Assembly (NCBI GenBank): GCA_037384425.1
Contig: JARROA010000012.1
Coordinates: 1-64,000, forward strand
DNA from: Thiodiazotropha sp037384425
Lineage (GTDB): Bacteria > Pseudomonadota > Gammaproteobacteria > Chromatiales > Chromatiaceae
Direction of reading: 5' to 3'
Length of the DNA stretch: 64,000 nt
Within the stretch, counting starts at the first letter, position 1; each line of letters begins with the position of its first letter. This document shows, in pieces, positions 41,387 to 50,205 of the stretch. A program made the translations under genes and the position numbers. A model generated the notes under the pieces. The model saw nothing but the letters and a program-made list of their open reading frames with translations. It was not told where the DNA came from and did not search any database.

Positions 41387-42367
41387 CTAGGAGGGCAGGA
41401 AGTCGATGGGATAGGAGACAACGGCGGTATCCACATCCTTGGACGCGAACTTGAACAGCTTGATGCGTGAGACCAGCTTGCGCTCCAACGATTTGTCGTT
41501 CAGCTCCGAGGAGACGATACGGCACTTGGTGACGCGTCCATCGGGTGAGATGGTCAGCTCCAGCACCACCTTGCCGCGCAGGGTTGGATCCTTACGCAGG
41601 GCCCGGTTGTAGAGGGCATAGACCGCGCCCTTGTTCTGATCGAAGACGGTCTGGATCTCTTCCCGCGTACGGTTGCCCTTGTGGTTCTTGCCTTTGCCCT
41701 TGCTGCTGGCGGCGGTCTGGGCCCGCTTGGCCTCGGCCGCGCGGCTCGAGACCTGGGTCGTGCTACGGCCACCCAGGCCCTGGCCACCGGTATCCCGACT
41801 CAACGCTGCGGTATTGATGCCGCCGCTGCCCTGGGCCGCGCCCGAGGTGATGATGGAACGCTGGGCGGTGGTCGCCCGTTGACCCGTCACGGCCCGTTTC
41901 TGAATGCCCGCAGTCGAGGGCACGGCGGGCTCTTCACGCAGATCGGCCAGTTGATCGGCGAACGCCAGCAAGCCGGAGTTGGCGGCCTTCTTGCGCGCCT
42001 GTTCCGTGGAGGAGGGCGGTGGCTTCTGCTTCGCCACCTGTGGTGGCGGCTTCTTCTCCGGCTCGGGCTTTTTCGCCTCCTTCGGCTTCTCTTTTTTGGG
42101 CTCCGGCTTTTTCTTCTCGACGACCTTCGGCTTCGGCTTGGGCTTCGGAGGTGGCACCTTTTTCTGTTCCAGGATCAGGCGTGCCAGACGCGGCGGCAGC
42201 GACTGCTTCTTGAAACGCTCCTTTTCAGGCAGATCGATCACGGGCACGATCAGGCCGAAAAGCAGGGCGATCAGCAGCACGATGGTGGTGATTAGATAGA
42301 AGCGACGTTCGTCCCGGTCCAGGGTGCTCCAGGGTAACTGTGCGGTGTGGCGGTAGGAGATGCTCAC
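41387..42367 (-). CDS. AgmX/PglI-type TonB-like energy transducer
   Basis: The 326-residue protein has a cytoplasmic start, one transmembrane helix (about 25-45), and a long Pro/Lys-rich spacer of the TonB type (about 68-118, KKVPPPKPKPKPK). A low-complexity Ser/Ala/Gly stretch follows, then a C-terminal domain (about 232-326, REEIQTVFDQNKGAVYALYNRALRKDP) of the family named after the Myxococcus proteins AgmX and PglI. Such proteins span the periplasm and transmit proton-motive force from an ExbB-ExbD motor. The start overlaps the second ExbD gene by four bases. TonB itself has a different C-terminus, so the partner is not a standard siderophore receptor. Confidence 0.88.
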   Translation of the reverse strand: MSISYRHTAQLPWSTLDRDERRFYLITTIVLLIALLFGLIVPVIDLPEKERFKKQSLPPRLARLILEQKKVPPPKPKPKPKVVEKKKPEPKKEKPKEAKKPEPEKKPPPQVAKQKPPPSSTEQARKKAANSGLLAFADQLADLREEPAVPSTAGIQKRAVTGQRATTAQRSIITSGAAQGSGGINTAALSRDTGGQGLGGRSTTQVSSRAAEAKRAQTAASSKGKGKNHKGNRTREEIQTVFDQNKGAVYALYNRALRKDPTLRGKVVLELTISPDGRVTKCRIVSSELNDKSLERKLVSRIKLFKFASKDVDTAVVSYPIDFLPS

Positions 42368-42876
42368 AACGTCTGTCCCCCTTCCATCTTTTCAGCCTGC
42401 CGCAGTACGGCCAGGGAAACATGGGGATATTCCGATTCGGCACAGGTGGCCATGACCCGCTTGAGCAGATCGTAGGGAATGCCTTTGTCGCCCATTATCG
42501 TGATATTCCCGCTGAAGGGCTCCAGGGTGCTCTCCTTGGCGTGGTCGGCATGGCGTTGGAGTTCCTCTTTCAGGGACGGCAGCAGGATGCCCGCCGGCAG
42601 TGGCTGGCTGAGGTCGAGAATGCGACGGCCCTGCACCAGGATCTCGTCGTGGTTGACCATCACCACCAGGGTCTCTTTCGGCTTCTGCTCGGCCTTGGCC
42701 TCGGGCAGGCTCAATGCCTTGGCGTTGGGCAGCACCTGCACCTCGCCCGAATTGACCAGCAGGAAGAAGACCAGGATGGTGAAAATATCCATTAACGAGA
42801 CCAGGTTGAGCACTGCGCTGCTCTTGTTCCGTTTATGGTGGCGATCCATTCGCTTCGCCCGGCGCGACATCTTCAT
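42364..42876 (-). CDS. ExbD/TolR-like protein, second copy
   Basis: The 170-residue protein has a basic cytoplasmic N-terminus (KMSRRAKRMDRHHKRNK), one transmembrane helix (about 22-41) with the proton-path aspartate in LNLVSLMDIFTILVFFLLV, and a periplasmic domain. Asp in this helix is essential in ExbD, TolR and MotB. It overlaps its neighbours by four bases on both sides. Two different TolR-like subunits per motor is the arrangement of AglQ/AglS in Myxococcus, unlike the single ExbD or TolR in classical systems. Confidence 0.88.
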   Translation of the reverse strand: MKMSRRAKRMDRHHKRNKSSAVLNLVSLMDIFTILVFFLLVNSGEVQVLPNAKALSLPEAKAEQKPKETLVVMVNHDEILVQGRRILDLSQPLPAGILLPSLKEELQRHADHAKESTLEPFSGNITIMGDKGIPYDLLKRVMATCAESEYPHVSLAVLRQAEKMEGGQTL

Positions 42877-43382
42877 GAGGCGTTACCTTGTGCCGTGGCT
42901 TGTGGTGGCGCGTCGCCCAGTGAGATCTCTGGGAACAGCTCAGCCTGTACCAGGGAACCGGCTTCGACCTGTTCGGTCATGCGTACAGCGTCCATGACCT
43001 TGACCATGGTTTCATAACTCGTTTGCGGTTCCGACAGGATGAAGGCGTTACGTTTCTCCGGAAACCGGACCTTGATCTGTACCAGCAGATCGTTGAGCGC
43101 CTTGAGATCGTAGCCTTCGGCATTGTTGTTGATGCGCTTGATCAGGCCGCCCGCTTGGTCTGCCACTTCCAGGCTGTCCTTGCGGATGATCACTTCGAGC
43201 TGCAGCTCCTTGATCGCCTGCAGGGCGCCTTCACTGGCCGGCGGCAGGTAGAGCTCGAGGATGGAGAAGCGGTTGAAGGCCGCCGTGATCAGCAGAAAAG
43301 GGATCAGGATCACCATTAGGTTGAGGAAGGCGGTGATGTTGAGCCCCTCCTCGTTGTGATGGTGACGCAGACGTTTTCTCAT
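42873..43382 (-). CDS. ExbD/TolR-like protein, first copy
   Basis: The 169-residue protein (MRKRLRHHHNEEGLNITAFLNLMVILIPFLLITAAF) has one transmembrane helix at about 15-37 and a periplasmic domain. In place of the usual Asp in the helix it carries Asn and Met (FLNLMVIL), so this copy appears to lack the proton-binding acid that the second copy has. This suggests an asymmetric motor in which only one TolR-like subunit conducts. It is coupled by a four-base overlap to the ExbB gene before it and the second ExbD gene after it. Confidence 0.85.
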   Translation of the reverse strand: MRKRLRHHHNEEGLNITAFLNLMVILIPFLLITAAFNRFSILELYLPPASEGALQAIKELQLEVIIRKDSLEVADQAGGLIKRINNNAEGYDLKALNDLLVQIKVRFPEKRNAFILSEPQTSYETMVKVMDAVRMTEQVEAGSLVQAELFPEISLGDAPPQATAQGNAS

Positions 43383-44032
43383 GCGTTGCTCCGTGCGGAA
43401 TAGGCCTTCTCATTGAAGATGTTGAGAAACTTGACCGAGGCCATCTCCAGGCTGTCGACCAGCTGGGTGGTCTTGCTCTGCAGCAGGGCGTAGACCAGTA
43501 GCAGCGGAATCGCCGCCATCAGGCCGAAGGCGGTGGTGTTCATGGCCACCGAGATACTGGCGGAGAGCAGGTCGGCCTTCTCTGCGGGATCGGCATTCGA
43601 GACCGCGGTAAAGGCCTGGATCAGACCGATGATGGTGCCGAGCAGTCCCAGTAGGGTTGCGATGTTGGCCAGGGTGCTGAGGTAGTGGGTGCGCTTCTCC
43701 ATGCGTGGGATGGCCTCCATCAGCCCCTCTTCCATGGCGACTTCGACATCGTCGCGGCGGCGTGCGGTGCGGGCCCGGGCCAGACCGTAGGTGAGCATGG
43801 TGCCCATGGCGGTCTTGGATCGGCTGGCCGCGTCCATGGCCTGTTTGAAGTCGCCGCTGTTGAGCATCGGCAGGACCTTTTTCCAGGTCCGCTTGTTGCT
43901 GCCGGTGACCAGGGTGAGGTAGAGCCAACGCTCGATGGCGATGGCCACGCCGCCGGCGAAGATCAACAGGATGGGGTACATGAACATCCCGCCTTCCTGA
44001 AAGAAGCGAATGATGGATTCGAAAAGCTCCAT
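43379..44032 (-). CDS. ExbB/TolQ/MotA-like proton channel protein
   Basis: The 217-residue inner-membrane protein has three helices: about 13-34 (MFMYPILLIFAGGVAIAIERWLYL), about 115-137 (LSTLANIATLLGLLGTIIGLIQAF) and about 155-178 (ISVAMNTTAFGLMAAIPLLLVYALL). The TLLGLLGT and AMNTTAFGLMAAIP blocks are the ExbB/TolQ signature with the conserved Thr residues lining the channel. It forms the stator with the ExbD/TolR-like subunits encoded downstream. The gene order ExbB-ExbD-ExbD-AgmX matches Agl-type motors rather than the tol-pal or exb-tonB operons. Confidence 0.92.
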   Translation of the reverse strand: MELFESIIRFFQEGGMFMYPILLIFAGGVAIAIERWLYLTLVTGSNKRTWKKVLPMLNSGDFKQAMDAASRSKTAMGTMLTYGLARARTARRRDDVEVAMEEGLMEAIPRMEKRTHYLSTLANIATLLGLLGTIIGLIQAFTAVSNADPAEKADLLSASISVAMNTTAFGLMAAIPLLLVYALLQSKTTQLVDSLEMASVKFLNIFNEKAYSARSNA

Positions 44033-44118
44033 GGGTTTCTCCGTACTAGTCTCTTGAGTTACGAATGTTATGCGGGCTCGGCCGTATCGTCGACGAATCG
44101 GCTACATGCCCGGATTCT

Positions 44119-44412
44119 TTACGGTTTTTCGCCGAATGTCTGGTACCAATCCACACGTCTGCGAAACACATCACGGTCCAGAGGAACCAGAAGCTCCTCC
44201 ATCGTGGTCATCTCCGGCGGCATCATGCCGGTGAGCCGCTTGGCCTGGCGCCAGGGCACCACGTAGAGCACGTTGGGTGACTCCTTGTTGCCGAAAATGG
44301 CGGCTCCCTCCATCTCCAAGCGCTGTTCGGCGAGGCTCTGGTGCGAAAAGCCCAGGATCAGCATCAGGCCGAGAAGCAGGGAGGTCGAATATGGAAGGTG
44401 TTTCGTACGCAT
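44119..44412 (-). CDS. Small exported protein of the trans-envelope operon
   Basis: This 97-residue protein has a signal peptide (STSLLLGLMLILGFSHQSLA) and a short mature part (EQRLEMEGAAIFGNKESPNVLYVVPWRQAKRL...FRRRVDWYQTFGEKP). I do not recognise the family, and it has no cysteine or repeats. It is located between the TPR lipoprotein gene (two bases upstream) and the ExbB gene (86 bases downstream), so it is likely a structural or assembly factor for the complex. Confidence 0.75.
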   Translation of the reverse strand: MRTKHLPYSTSLLLGLMLILGFSHQSLAEQRLEMEGAAIFGNKESPNVLYVVPWRQAKRLTGMMPPEMTTMEELLVPLDRDVFRRRVDWYQTFGEKP

Positions 44413-44414
44413 GG

Positions 44415-45023
44415 CTATTTCCCTCCGTCCACACGGCGCTCAAGATCGAGAATCCAGCCTTCGATCTCCTGGTTCGGTGCTTCCGCCAGCTTCTGGCAGA
44501 GACGGTACTGCTCCAGCGCCTTGGCCGGCTCGGCCAGATAGAGGTCGTAGAGGATGCCGAGATTGCGGTGCGCCAGCAGATAGACCGGCTCGAGCTCCAA
44601 GGCCTGCTGGTAGGCCTGCTCCGCCTCCTGGAAACGCCCCTGCTGACGCAGCGCCACACCCAGCTGGTTATGTGCCGGCGCGCTTTCGGGATTGCGTGAC
44701 AGGGCCTCCCGGAAGGCCTTTTCCGCCGCCACCGGATCATTCTGCTTCAGGTGGATGATGCCGATGTTGGTCATCGGTCCCGCCAGCTCGGGATGTGCTT
44801 CCGCGAGGCTTTGAAATTGCTGCAGGGCCTGGTCCAGATCGCCTTGGCGCAGGCTGAGGAGGGCCTCCTCGAAGCGGCGCTGCAGGGCGCTGTCGGCAGG
44901 CTTCTTCTCCGCCGCCCCGGAGGCGCTGGGTTTGGCCGAGGTGGAGGGCAGCGAGCTGCAGCCGCTGAGCAGCAGCGCGACGCAGAGCCCGAGGGCGAAT
45001 GATCTAATTGATGGCATCGACAC
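44415..45023 (-). CDS. TPR lipoprotein (short)
   Basis: The 202-residue protein has a lipobox (LLLSGC, Cys near 21), a Ser/Ala-rich linker and about three to four TPR units between 45 and 180 (for example PMTNIGIIHLKQNDPVAAEKAFREALSRNPESAPAHNQLGVAL in outline). It should face the periplasm at the outer or inner membrane. Its start lies 20 bases inside the end of the large TPR gene, so translation is coupled. In Myxococcus the Agl-Glt complex also includes TPR proteins (AglT, PglI), which is a family-level analogy only. Confidence 0.85.
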   Translation of the reverse strand: MSMPSIRSFALGLCVALLLSGCSSLPSTSAKPSASGAAEKKPADSALQRRFEEALLSLRQGDLDQALQQFQSLAEAHPELAGPMTNIGIIHLKQNDPVAAEKAFREALSRNPESAPAHNQLGVALRQQGRFQEAEQAYQQALELEPVYLLAHRNLGILYDLYLAEPAKALEQYRLCQKLAEAPNQEIEGWILDLERRVDGGK

Positions 45024-47826
45024 CCTCCTCGCTCTGTTCCTGTTTTGCGTAACGGGCCGGCAGCAGTTTGGCCAGGGCGGCGAAGCTCTTCTTTACCCAT
45101 TCGTCGTAGATGCCCTGGGTGGTCAGCTTGGTGTTCGATTCGTAGACTGCGATCGCCTTGTCCTCGAAGGGATAGGCCTGCTCCTCCAACAGGATCTCAT
45201 ACTGCTCGAGTTCCTCCGCGTTGAGGCCTTTAGGGCGTTCAGATTTGATCAGTGCCGCCCCGAACTGCTGGTAGAGCTCGCCGATGTGGTAGGTGGCGGC
45301 GGTGGTGATTTCGGCAATGCCGTATTCAGCGGCCCGCTTGTAACCGGCGATGGCGCTCTGCATCTGGTCTTTCTTACGCTTGAGGTTCTTCTCCAGCGGC
45401 GCCTTCAGGGCGATGCGTTTGAACAGCTCGTGATCCGGTTCGGCCAGGCGTAGCGAGGCCTGCGCGGCGAGATAGCGGCTGCGGTCGGTGCGCAGCTTGC
45501 CGGCACCGGCGTCGGCTTCGATCAGTTGTTCGAGCCAGTGGTCGCGCTGCTTCGGCTTGCCGTTCTTCTCGTAGAGTCCGGCCAGCTTGTGGCGCGCCTC
45601 CATAGCTGGCTCGAGCGGGATCGGGAACTGCTCCACATAGCGGCTGTAGGCCTCGATGGCCTTGGCTTCCTGGCCGGCCTTTTCGTAGAGTTCCGCCGCC
45701 TGCCAGCCGGCGGCCTGACGCAGTTCGGGGGTCTCGCCCTGGGCCGCGATGGTGGTCAGTTCTGACGCCGCCTTGAGCGGTTGGTCGGTCTCCAGATAGG
45801 CGGTGGCCAGTTTGCTGTTGACATCGGCCATCAGCTCGCTGTCGGGATAGCGTTTGCGGAAGGCCTCGAGGATCTCGGCCGAGCGTGTCCAGTCGCCGCT
45901 GGCGATGAGGCTGGCGGCGGCGTCGTATTCGGCGGTGGCGCGTATAGAGGCCCCGGGCACCAAGCTGGAGACCCGCAGGAACTGACTGGCGGCGCCCTGC
46001 TGGTCGCCCTGGTCACGCAGGGTGGCGCCCTGCTGGTAGATGCTGGCGGCGAGGCGCTCCTCGAGCGCTTCACGCTGCTCGTCCTTCTTCGGCACCAGGG
46101 CCAGGGCCTGCTGATAGCCCACCTCGGCGGCGGCATAGTCCTTCTGTTCGAAGGCGGCGTGGGCGGCCACGGTCCAGGCGGTCCGCCGCAGCTCGGTGGA
46201 CGCGGGAGGCTGCAGATTGACCACCTGCAGGGCGGCACCGCGGGCGCGGCCCAGGTCGTTCATCTCCAACAGCTGTTCGGAGGCCTTGGTCAACACCGCC
46301 GGCATGCGCGGGTCCTGGGGAAACACGGCGCTGAAGCGCAGGGCGCTCTCCACTTCCCGCTTGCGCCAGGCCGGTCGCTGCGCCTCTTTCAGCCGCTTCT
46401 CCTCCTCGGCGTAGGCGAGCAGGGCGGCGTATCCGGCCTCGGCCCGCTTGTCGTGCGGCGGCAGGGTATAGGCGCTCTGTTCATAGGCCGTCACCGCGTC
46501 AGGATACTGTTTGAGCTCGAACAGCAGCTCGGCGAGCAGGAAGCTGATACTGCCGGCGGTCGGGTCGTCCGGGAAGGAGTCGAGGTAGAGACGGTACCAG
46601 TGCGCCGCCTCGCGACCCTCACGCTCCTGAGCTTCGGCCGCCTTTGGCGTATTCAGCTTGGCGTTCTGCTGCGCCAGGGCGTGGTGATACTCGGCCAGCT
46701 CCTTGAGGTAGCTGCGCAGCTGGGCGTTCAGCCAGGTGCGGTCGGCTTCGTCCAGCTGTTGCCGGAACTCGCTGTGTACGGCATAGCGCTGGGTAAAGGC
46801 CTTTTTGCTCTCCAGCGCCTGGCTGGGGAAGTTGTTGTCGGTGTAGATCTGCACCACCTTGACCGCCAGGCGGGGTGACTGGGGGTGGGCCGGGTTGAGA
46901 TCGACGAAGGCCAGGTAGGCGTCGGCCGCGTCCTGGATCCGCTCCTGCTTGAGGTAGAGGTCACCGAGGCCTCGATAGACCATGTATTCGTAGTTGCGGT
47001 GCCCCTTGTCTTTGAAGTAGCGGCTGATGCGCTGGGTGCCACCCAGCTCCGAGAAGGTCAGGCTGATGACCCGCAGGGTCTCTTTCAGCAGGGCGCGGTC
47101 GGCGTCGGAGACCTGGCTCAGGTCGACCCGCTGTCCGCTGCCCAGCTTACGGTCGAGCAGTTCGGTGAAGGAGTCGAGGCCCTGTTCGATATGGCCCTGC
47201 TTGAACCTGGACCAGCCGTGCTTGAGCAGGGCGCGGTCATAGAAGGGGGAGTCGCCCGACTGTTTGAGAATGGCGCCGTAGGCCTGTTCCGCGCGCGCGA
47301 ACTGTTGCAGCACGAAAAAGCGCTCGCCGCGGCGGAACTGTGCCTCCTGCCAATGGGGACTGTCGGGATGGTGATCCACCAGTTCCTGCAGGCGGACCAT
47401 CATCTTGTCCAGCTCGCCGTTGAGCTCATAGGCGCGGGACAGCTGGTAGAGCACCAGGTCGCGGGAGGGGTAGTTGGGTTCCTTCTCCAGCAGCTGTTCG
47501 TAGAGACGGATCGACTTTTCGAGATCCGCCTGCTCGATCGTCGCCGAGTCGGACTGCATCAGCTGGGTTTCGCTCTGTTCCAGCTCCAGGTCGGCCAGTC
47601 GGCGGGTGGCCTCGCTGTTCAATCGACGGTCCGGATTGAGCTCCAGCAGGGCCTTGTAGTTTTGGATCACCTCCGCGCGGTCGGCGGCGGTGAGGGGGCT
47701 CTTCTCGATCTGGATCTCCTGTTTCTCCAGATTGGCCAGCGTGGGTTCGTCGTCTCCCCGCCCGAGCAGGCCGGCACAACCGGTGAGCTGGCTGACGACG
47801 ATGATGGCGGCGAGTGGCCTCTTCAT
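45004..47826 (-). CDS. Large TPR lipoprotein
   Basis: The 940-residue protein has a lipobox (QLTGC, Cys near 17) and is almost wholly alpha-helical, with around 18-20 TPR-like units (such as DLVLYQLSRAYELNGELDKMM and AEVGYQQALALVPKKDEQ). Proteins of this kind form long solenoid scaffolds. In the context of an ExbB/ExbD motor and an AgmX-type transducer, it is a candidate for the periplasmic part that links the inner-membrane motor to outer-membrane barrels. It overlaps the upstream gene by four bases and the downstream gene by 20. Confidence 0.88.
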   Translation of the reverse strand: MKRPLAAIIVVSQLTGCAGLLGRGDDEPTLANLEKQEIQIEKSPLTAADRAEVIQNYKALLELNPDRRLNSEATRRLADLELEQSETQLMQSDSATIEQADLEKSIRLYEQLLEKEPNYPSRDLVLYQLSRAYELNGELDKMMVRLQELVDHHPDSPHWQEAQFRRGERFFVLQQFARAEQAYGAILKQSGDSPFYDRALLKHGWSRFKQGHIEQGLDSFTELLDRKLGSGQRVDLSQVSDADRALLKETLRVISLTFSELGGTQRISRYFKDKGHRNYEYMVYRGLGDLYLKQERIQDAADAYLAFVDLNPAHPQSPRLAVKVVQIYTDNNFPSQALESKKAFTQRYAVHSEFRQQLDEADRTWLNAQLRSYLKELAEYHHALAQQNAKLNTPKAAEAQEREGREAAHWYRLYLDSFPDDPTAGSISFLLAELLFELKQYPDAVTAYEQSAYTLPPHDKRAEAGYAALLAYAEEEKRLKEAQRPAWRKREVESALRFSAVFPQDPRMPAVLTKASEQLLEMNDLGRARGAALQVVNLQPPASTELRRTAWTVAAHAAFEQKDYAAAEVGYQQALALVPKKDEQREALEERLAASIYQQGATLRDQGDQQGAASQFLRVSSLVPGASIRATAEYDAAASLIASGDWTRSAEILEAFRKRYPDSELMADVNSKLATAYLETDQPLKAASELTTIAAQGETPELRQAAGWQAAELYEKAGQEAKAIEAYSRYVEQFPIPLEPAMEARHKLAGLYEKNGKPKQRDHWLEQLIEADAGAGKLRTDRSRYLAAQASLRLAEPDHELFKRIALKAPLEKNLKRKKDQMQSAIAGYKRAAEYGIAEITTAATYHIGELYQQFGAALIKSERPKGLNAEELEQYEILLEEQAYPFEDKAIAVYESNTKLTTQGIYDEWVKKSFAALAKLLPARYAKQEQSEEGVDAIN

Positions 47827-49670
47827 GGCTTGCCGTCCTCCCTCGCGCTGGCGCTGTCGAGCAGACTGGCGACGCCGAATCGGGCCTGGATCAGATAGTC
47901 GTGGAGCAGGGTTTTACGCTGTTCGAGAGTTTCTACCGCCATCAGCTGCAGCTGCTCGCGCTCTTTGATGCGCAGTTTCGCGACCTGTTCCAGCAGTGAC
48001 GGGATGCCGCCCTCCAGCTGCTCGATACGCTGGGCATACCCCTCGAAACGGCCCTTGGTCTCTTGCCGTGCCCGCGCCAGATCGGTTTCCAGTTCACGGG
48101 TCTTCTCCAGGGTCTGTTCCAGCTCCGCCATCTGCTTTTTCAGGGTCCAGATCCGTTGCGGATGTTCGGTCACGCTGCGCCAGACCAGGATGCCACGCAT
48201 CAGGCGGGAGATATCCTGCTGGGCCTGCAACTGACCGCCGGCACCGTGTTTCTCGATCAGTGCGTCGATGCGGTCGAGCCGGGCCAGCCACTGTTTCTCG
48301 TCACCGGTGGTGAGGATGAAAGGGGGCTCTTCCGGCGAGGCGGCGCGATCGTACTGATTTTGCAGCGCGTCACGCTCCTGCTCCATGGCCTGCAGTCTGT
48401 TGCCCTCCAGATAGGCGTCGACCTTGGGGGTCTGCTCCGCGTAGGCCTGCAGCTGAACCGCCAGCATCTCCCGATAGGTGGTGATCTTCTCCTGCCATTG
48501 ATGGAGGTTTCGCTCCAGCTGACGCAGGTCGTTATAGTCCTGCAGGCGCTCGATGAAGGCGTTTTTGCTGAGCAGTATCGGCAGTTGGGCCTTGAGCGCC
48601 AGCAGATCGGGCGAAGCATCCGAAGACTCGGAATTATCCAGCAGCATGTTGGGAAAAGTGCTTTGCTGTACCTGCGCGATCACGCTATCAAGCGCGTTCA
48701 AGGCCGAGTCGTAGCGGTTGATGGCGTCGCGGTAACCTTGCAGCGACTGCTGTTCCGCCTCGAGCAGGGAGAGGGCGTAGGGGATGGCCAGCTGCACCTC
48801 GAGGACCGCTGGTTCCTGGGTGTCACGCTTGGCCAGCATCTGCCAGGGCACCAGGGCCTGGGCCGGTTGATTCATCTTCAGCGAGGCCCAGCCGGCGCCG
48901 AGCAGCGCCTGGCTGCTGGCGGTTCCGTTCAGCCTCACCCGCTGTAGCGCCTCCAATGCGTTTTCGGGCTTTTCCGACTCCAGCTGCAGGTAACCGAGTA
49001 CCAGATTGGCGCGATCACGGATCGAGCGCATCTCGTTCGACTCGGCTTTACCTGTACCGATCTCCTCCAGCAGCGCAACACCCTGATCTCGCTTGCCGGT
49101 GCGCAACAGTGCGATGGCGCGGTTGTATTGGCCATACTCGGACCAGTCGCTCTTTGCCGACAGGGTCGAGAGGGTCTCCACAGCTTGGCCGTTCTCGGCG
49201 TCGAGCATCTGCAGCAGGCCCATGAGATTGATGCGTTCGTCCCGGGCCTGGGTCTCGAGCGCCTCGCCGGCCTTGCTCAGCGCCTGTTTGGCCGCCTTCT
49301 GGTCACTGCGGCGATGACGCGATTTCGCCAGCTGCAGCCAGGCACGGCTCTGCAATTCGGGGGTGGCGGAGCGGGTCAGAACCCGTTCGAAAAGGGCTTC
49401 GGCTGTGTCGGGCATGCCATAGGCGAGATAGAGACCACCGAGCAGCAGTTCGGGCTCGTCTTCATAGGCCTGCATCAGCCCCTGCTTGCGGGCGGCCAGG
49501 ATATGCACGATGGCTTGGAAGTAGTTCTCCTGATAGAGCTGATAGAGGGCTTCACCGTAGTGAAGGTCTTTCAGTTCCTGAGGTTCACCGGTCTTTATCT
49601 CTGCGTGTGCGGTGAAGGTAAGGCAGAGTGAAGCAGTCAGGAGCAGGCGTCTGAACGGGCTGGATCGCAA
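47823..49670 (-). CDS. Exported TPR and coiled-coil protein
   Basis: The 615-residue protein has a signal peptide (LLLTASLCLTFTAHA), TPR-like repeats in its first 300 residues (LYQLYQENYFQAIVHILAARKQG and similar), then two long coiled-coil stretches at about 370-440 and 510-590 (LKKQMAELEQTLEKTRELETDLARARQ in outline). It has no lipobox. It begins four bases after the small exported coiled-coil gene and overlaps the large TPR gene by four bases. I do not know a named homologue. A periplasmic structural role is inferred. Confidence 0.85.
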   Translation of the reverse strand: MRSSPFRRLLLTASLCLTFTAHAEIKTGEPQELKDLHYGEALYQLYQENYFQAIVHILAARKQGLMQAYEDEPELLLGGLYLAYGMPDTAEALFERVLTRSATPELQSRAWLQLAKSRHRRSDQKAAKQALSKAGEALETQARDERINLMGLLQMLDAENGQAVETLSTLSAKSDWSEYGQYNRAIALLRTGKRDQGVALLEEIGTGKAESNEMRSIRDRANLVLGYLQLESEKPENALEALQRVRLNGTASSQALLGAGWASLKMNQPAQALVPWQMLAKRDTQEPAVLEVQLAIPYALSLLEAEQQSLQGYRDAINRYDSALNALDSVIAQVQQSTFPNMLLDNSESSDASPDLLALKAQLPILLSKNAFIERLQDYNDLRQLERNLHQWQEKITTYREMLAVQLQAYAEQTPKVDAYLEGNRLQAMEQERDALQNQYDRAASPEEPPFILTTGDEKQWLARLDRIDALIEKHGAGGQLQAQQDISRLMRGILVWRSVTEHPQRIWTLKKQMAELEQTLEKTRELETDLARARQETKGRFEGYAQRIEQLEGGIPSLLEQVAKLRIKEREQLQLMAVETLEQRKTLLHDYLIQARFGVASLLDSASAREDGKP

Positions 49671-49674
49671 GGGA

Positions 49675-50205
49675 TCACTCCCACTCCCGGATTTCGAAGT
49701 CCGGCTGCTGCATGGCGACGCTGTCGACGATCTTCAGTTCGAGATATTTGGGGCCGATTCCCTTGCTGAAGGTGACTGTGGCTCCACGTTTGTAGTCTCG
49801 CCCCTGAGGGCCGACGCCGGTGAAGAAAGCGACCAGCTCATGTTCACCTGACTTGATATTGCCCAGGTAGAGGCGTTGCACACCACCTCTTTGCAGCGCC
49901 TTGACTTCGCGCTCGGTGTAGAGATGGTTGGCGAGTTCCTTATCGTCGATCTGTAGCTGGACCGAGTCGAGTTTGAAATAGTTGCCGATATCCATCGACA
50001 GAAAGACCGAAACCTGGGTGTTGCCCGGGAAGAGCATCTCCTCTTCCAGAATGAAGAGTTCCCGGTTGACCTCCAGTACCGCCTGCTTGAGGTCCTGGAC
50101 CTGTTGATCGAGAGCCTTTCCCTGAGTTTCAGCGTTTTCGGCAGCCGCGAGTGTGACGCCGAGACTGAAAAGGAGGGAGAGAAGGGTACGTGCGAGGATT
50201 TTCAA
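49675..50205 (-). CDS. Exported coiled-coil/beta protein, first gene of the trans-envelope operon
   Basis: The 176-residue protein has a signal peptide (TLLSLLFSLGVTLAAA), a short coiled coil (about 28-55, GKALDQQVQDLKQAVLEVNRELFILEEEML in outline) and a beta-rich part (VSVFLSMDIGNYFKLDSVQLQIDDKELANHLY, SGEHELVAFFTGVGPQG) that looks like an Ig-like or transthyretin-like domain. It is not a family I can name. As first gene of the ten-gene operon it is followed by tightly overlapping frames down to apbE. Confidence 0.8.
   Translation of the reverse strand: MKILARTLLSLLFSLGVTLAAAENAETQGKALDQQVQDLKQAVLEVNRELFILEEEMLFPGNTQVSVFLSMDIGNYFKLDSVQLQIDDKELANHLYTEREVKALQRGGVQRLYLGNIKSGEHELVAFFTGVGPQGRDYKRGATVTFSKGIGPKYLELKIVDSVAMQQPDFEIREWE

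Noticed and set aside
45781..47898. Long plus-strand frames antisense to the large TPR gene
   Set aside because: Leu/Gly/Val-rich mirror of TPR helices; the minus-strand frame has signal peptide, repeats and coupled neighbours.
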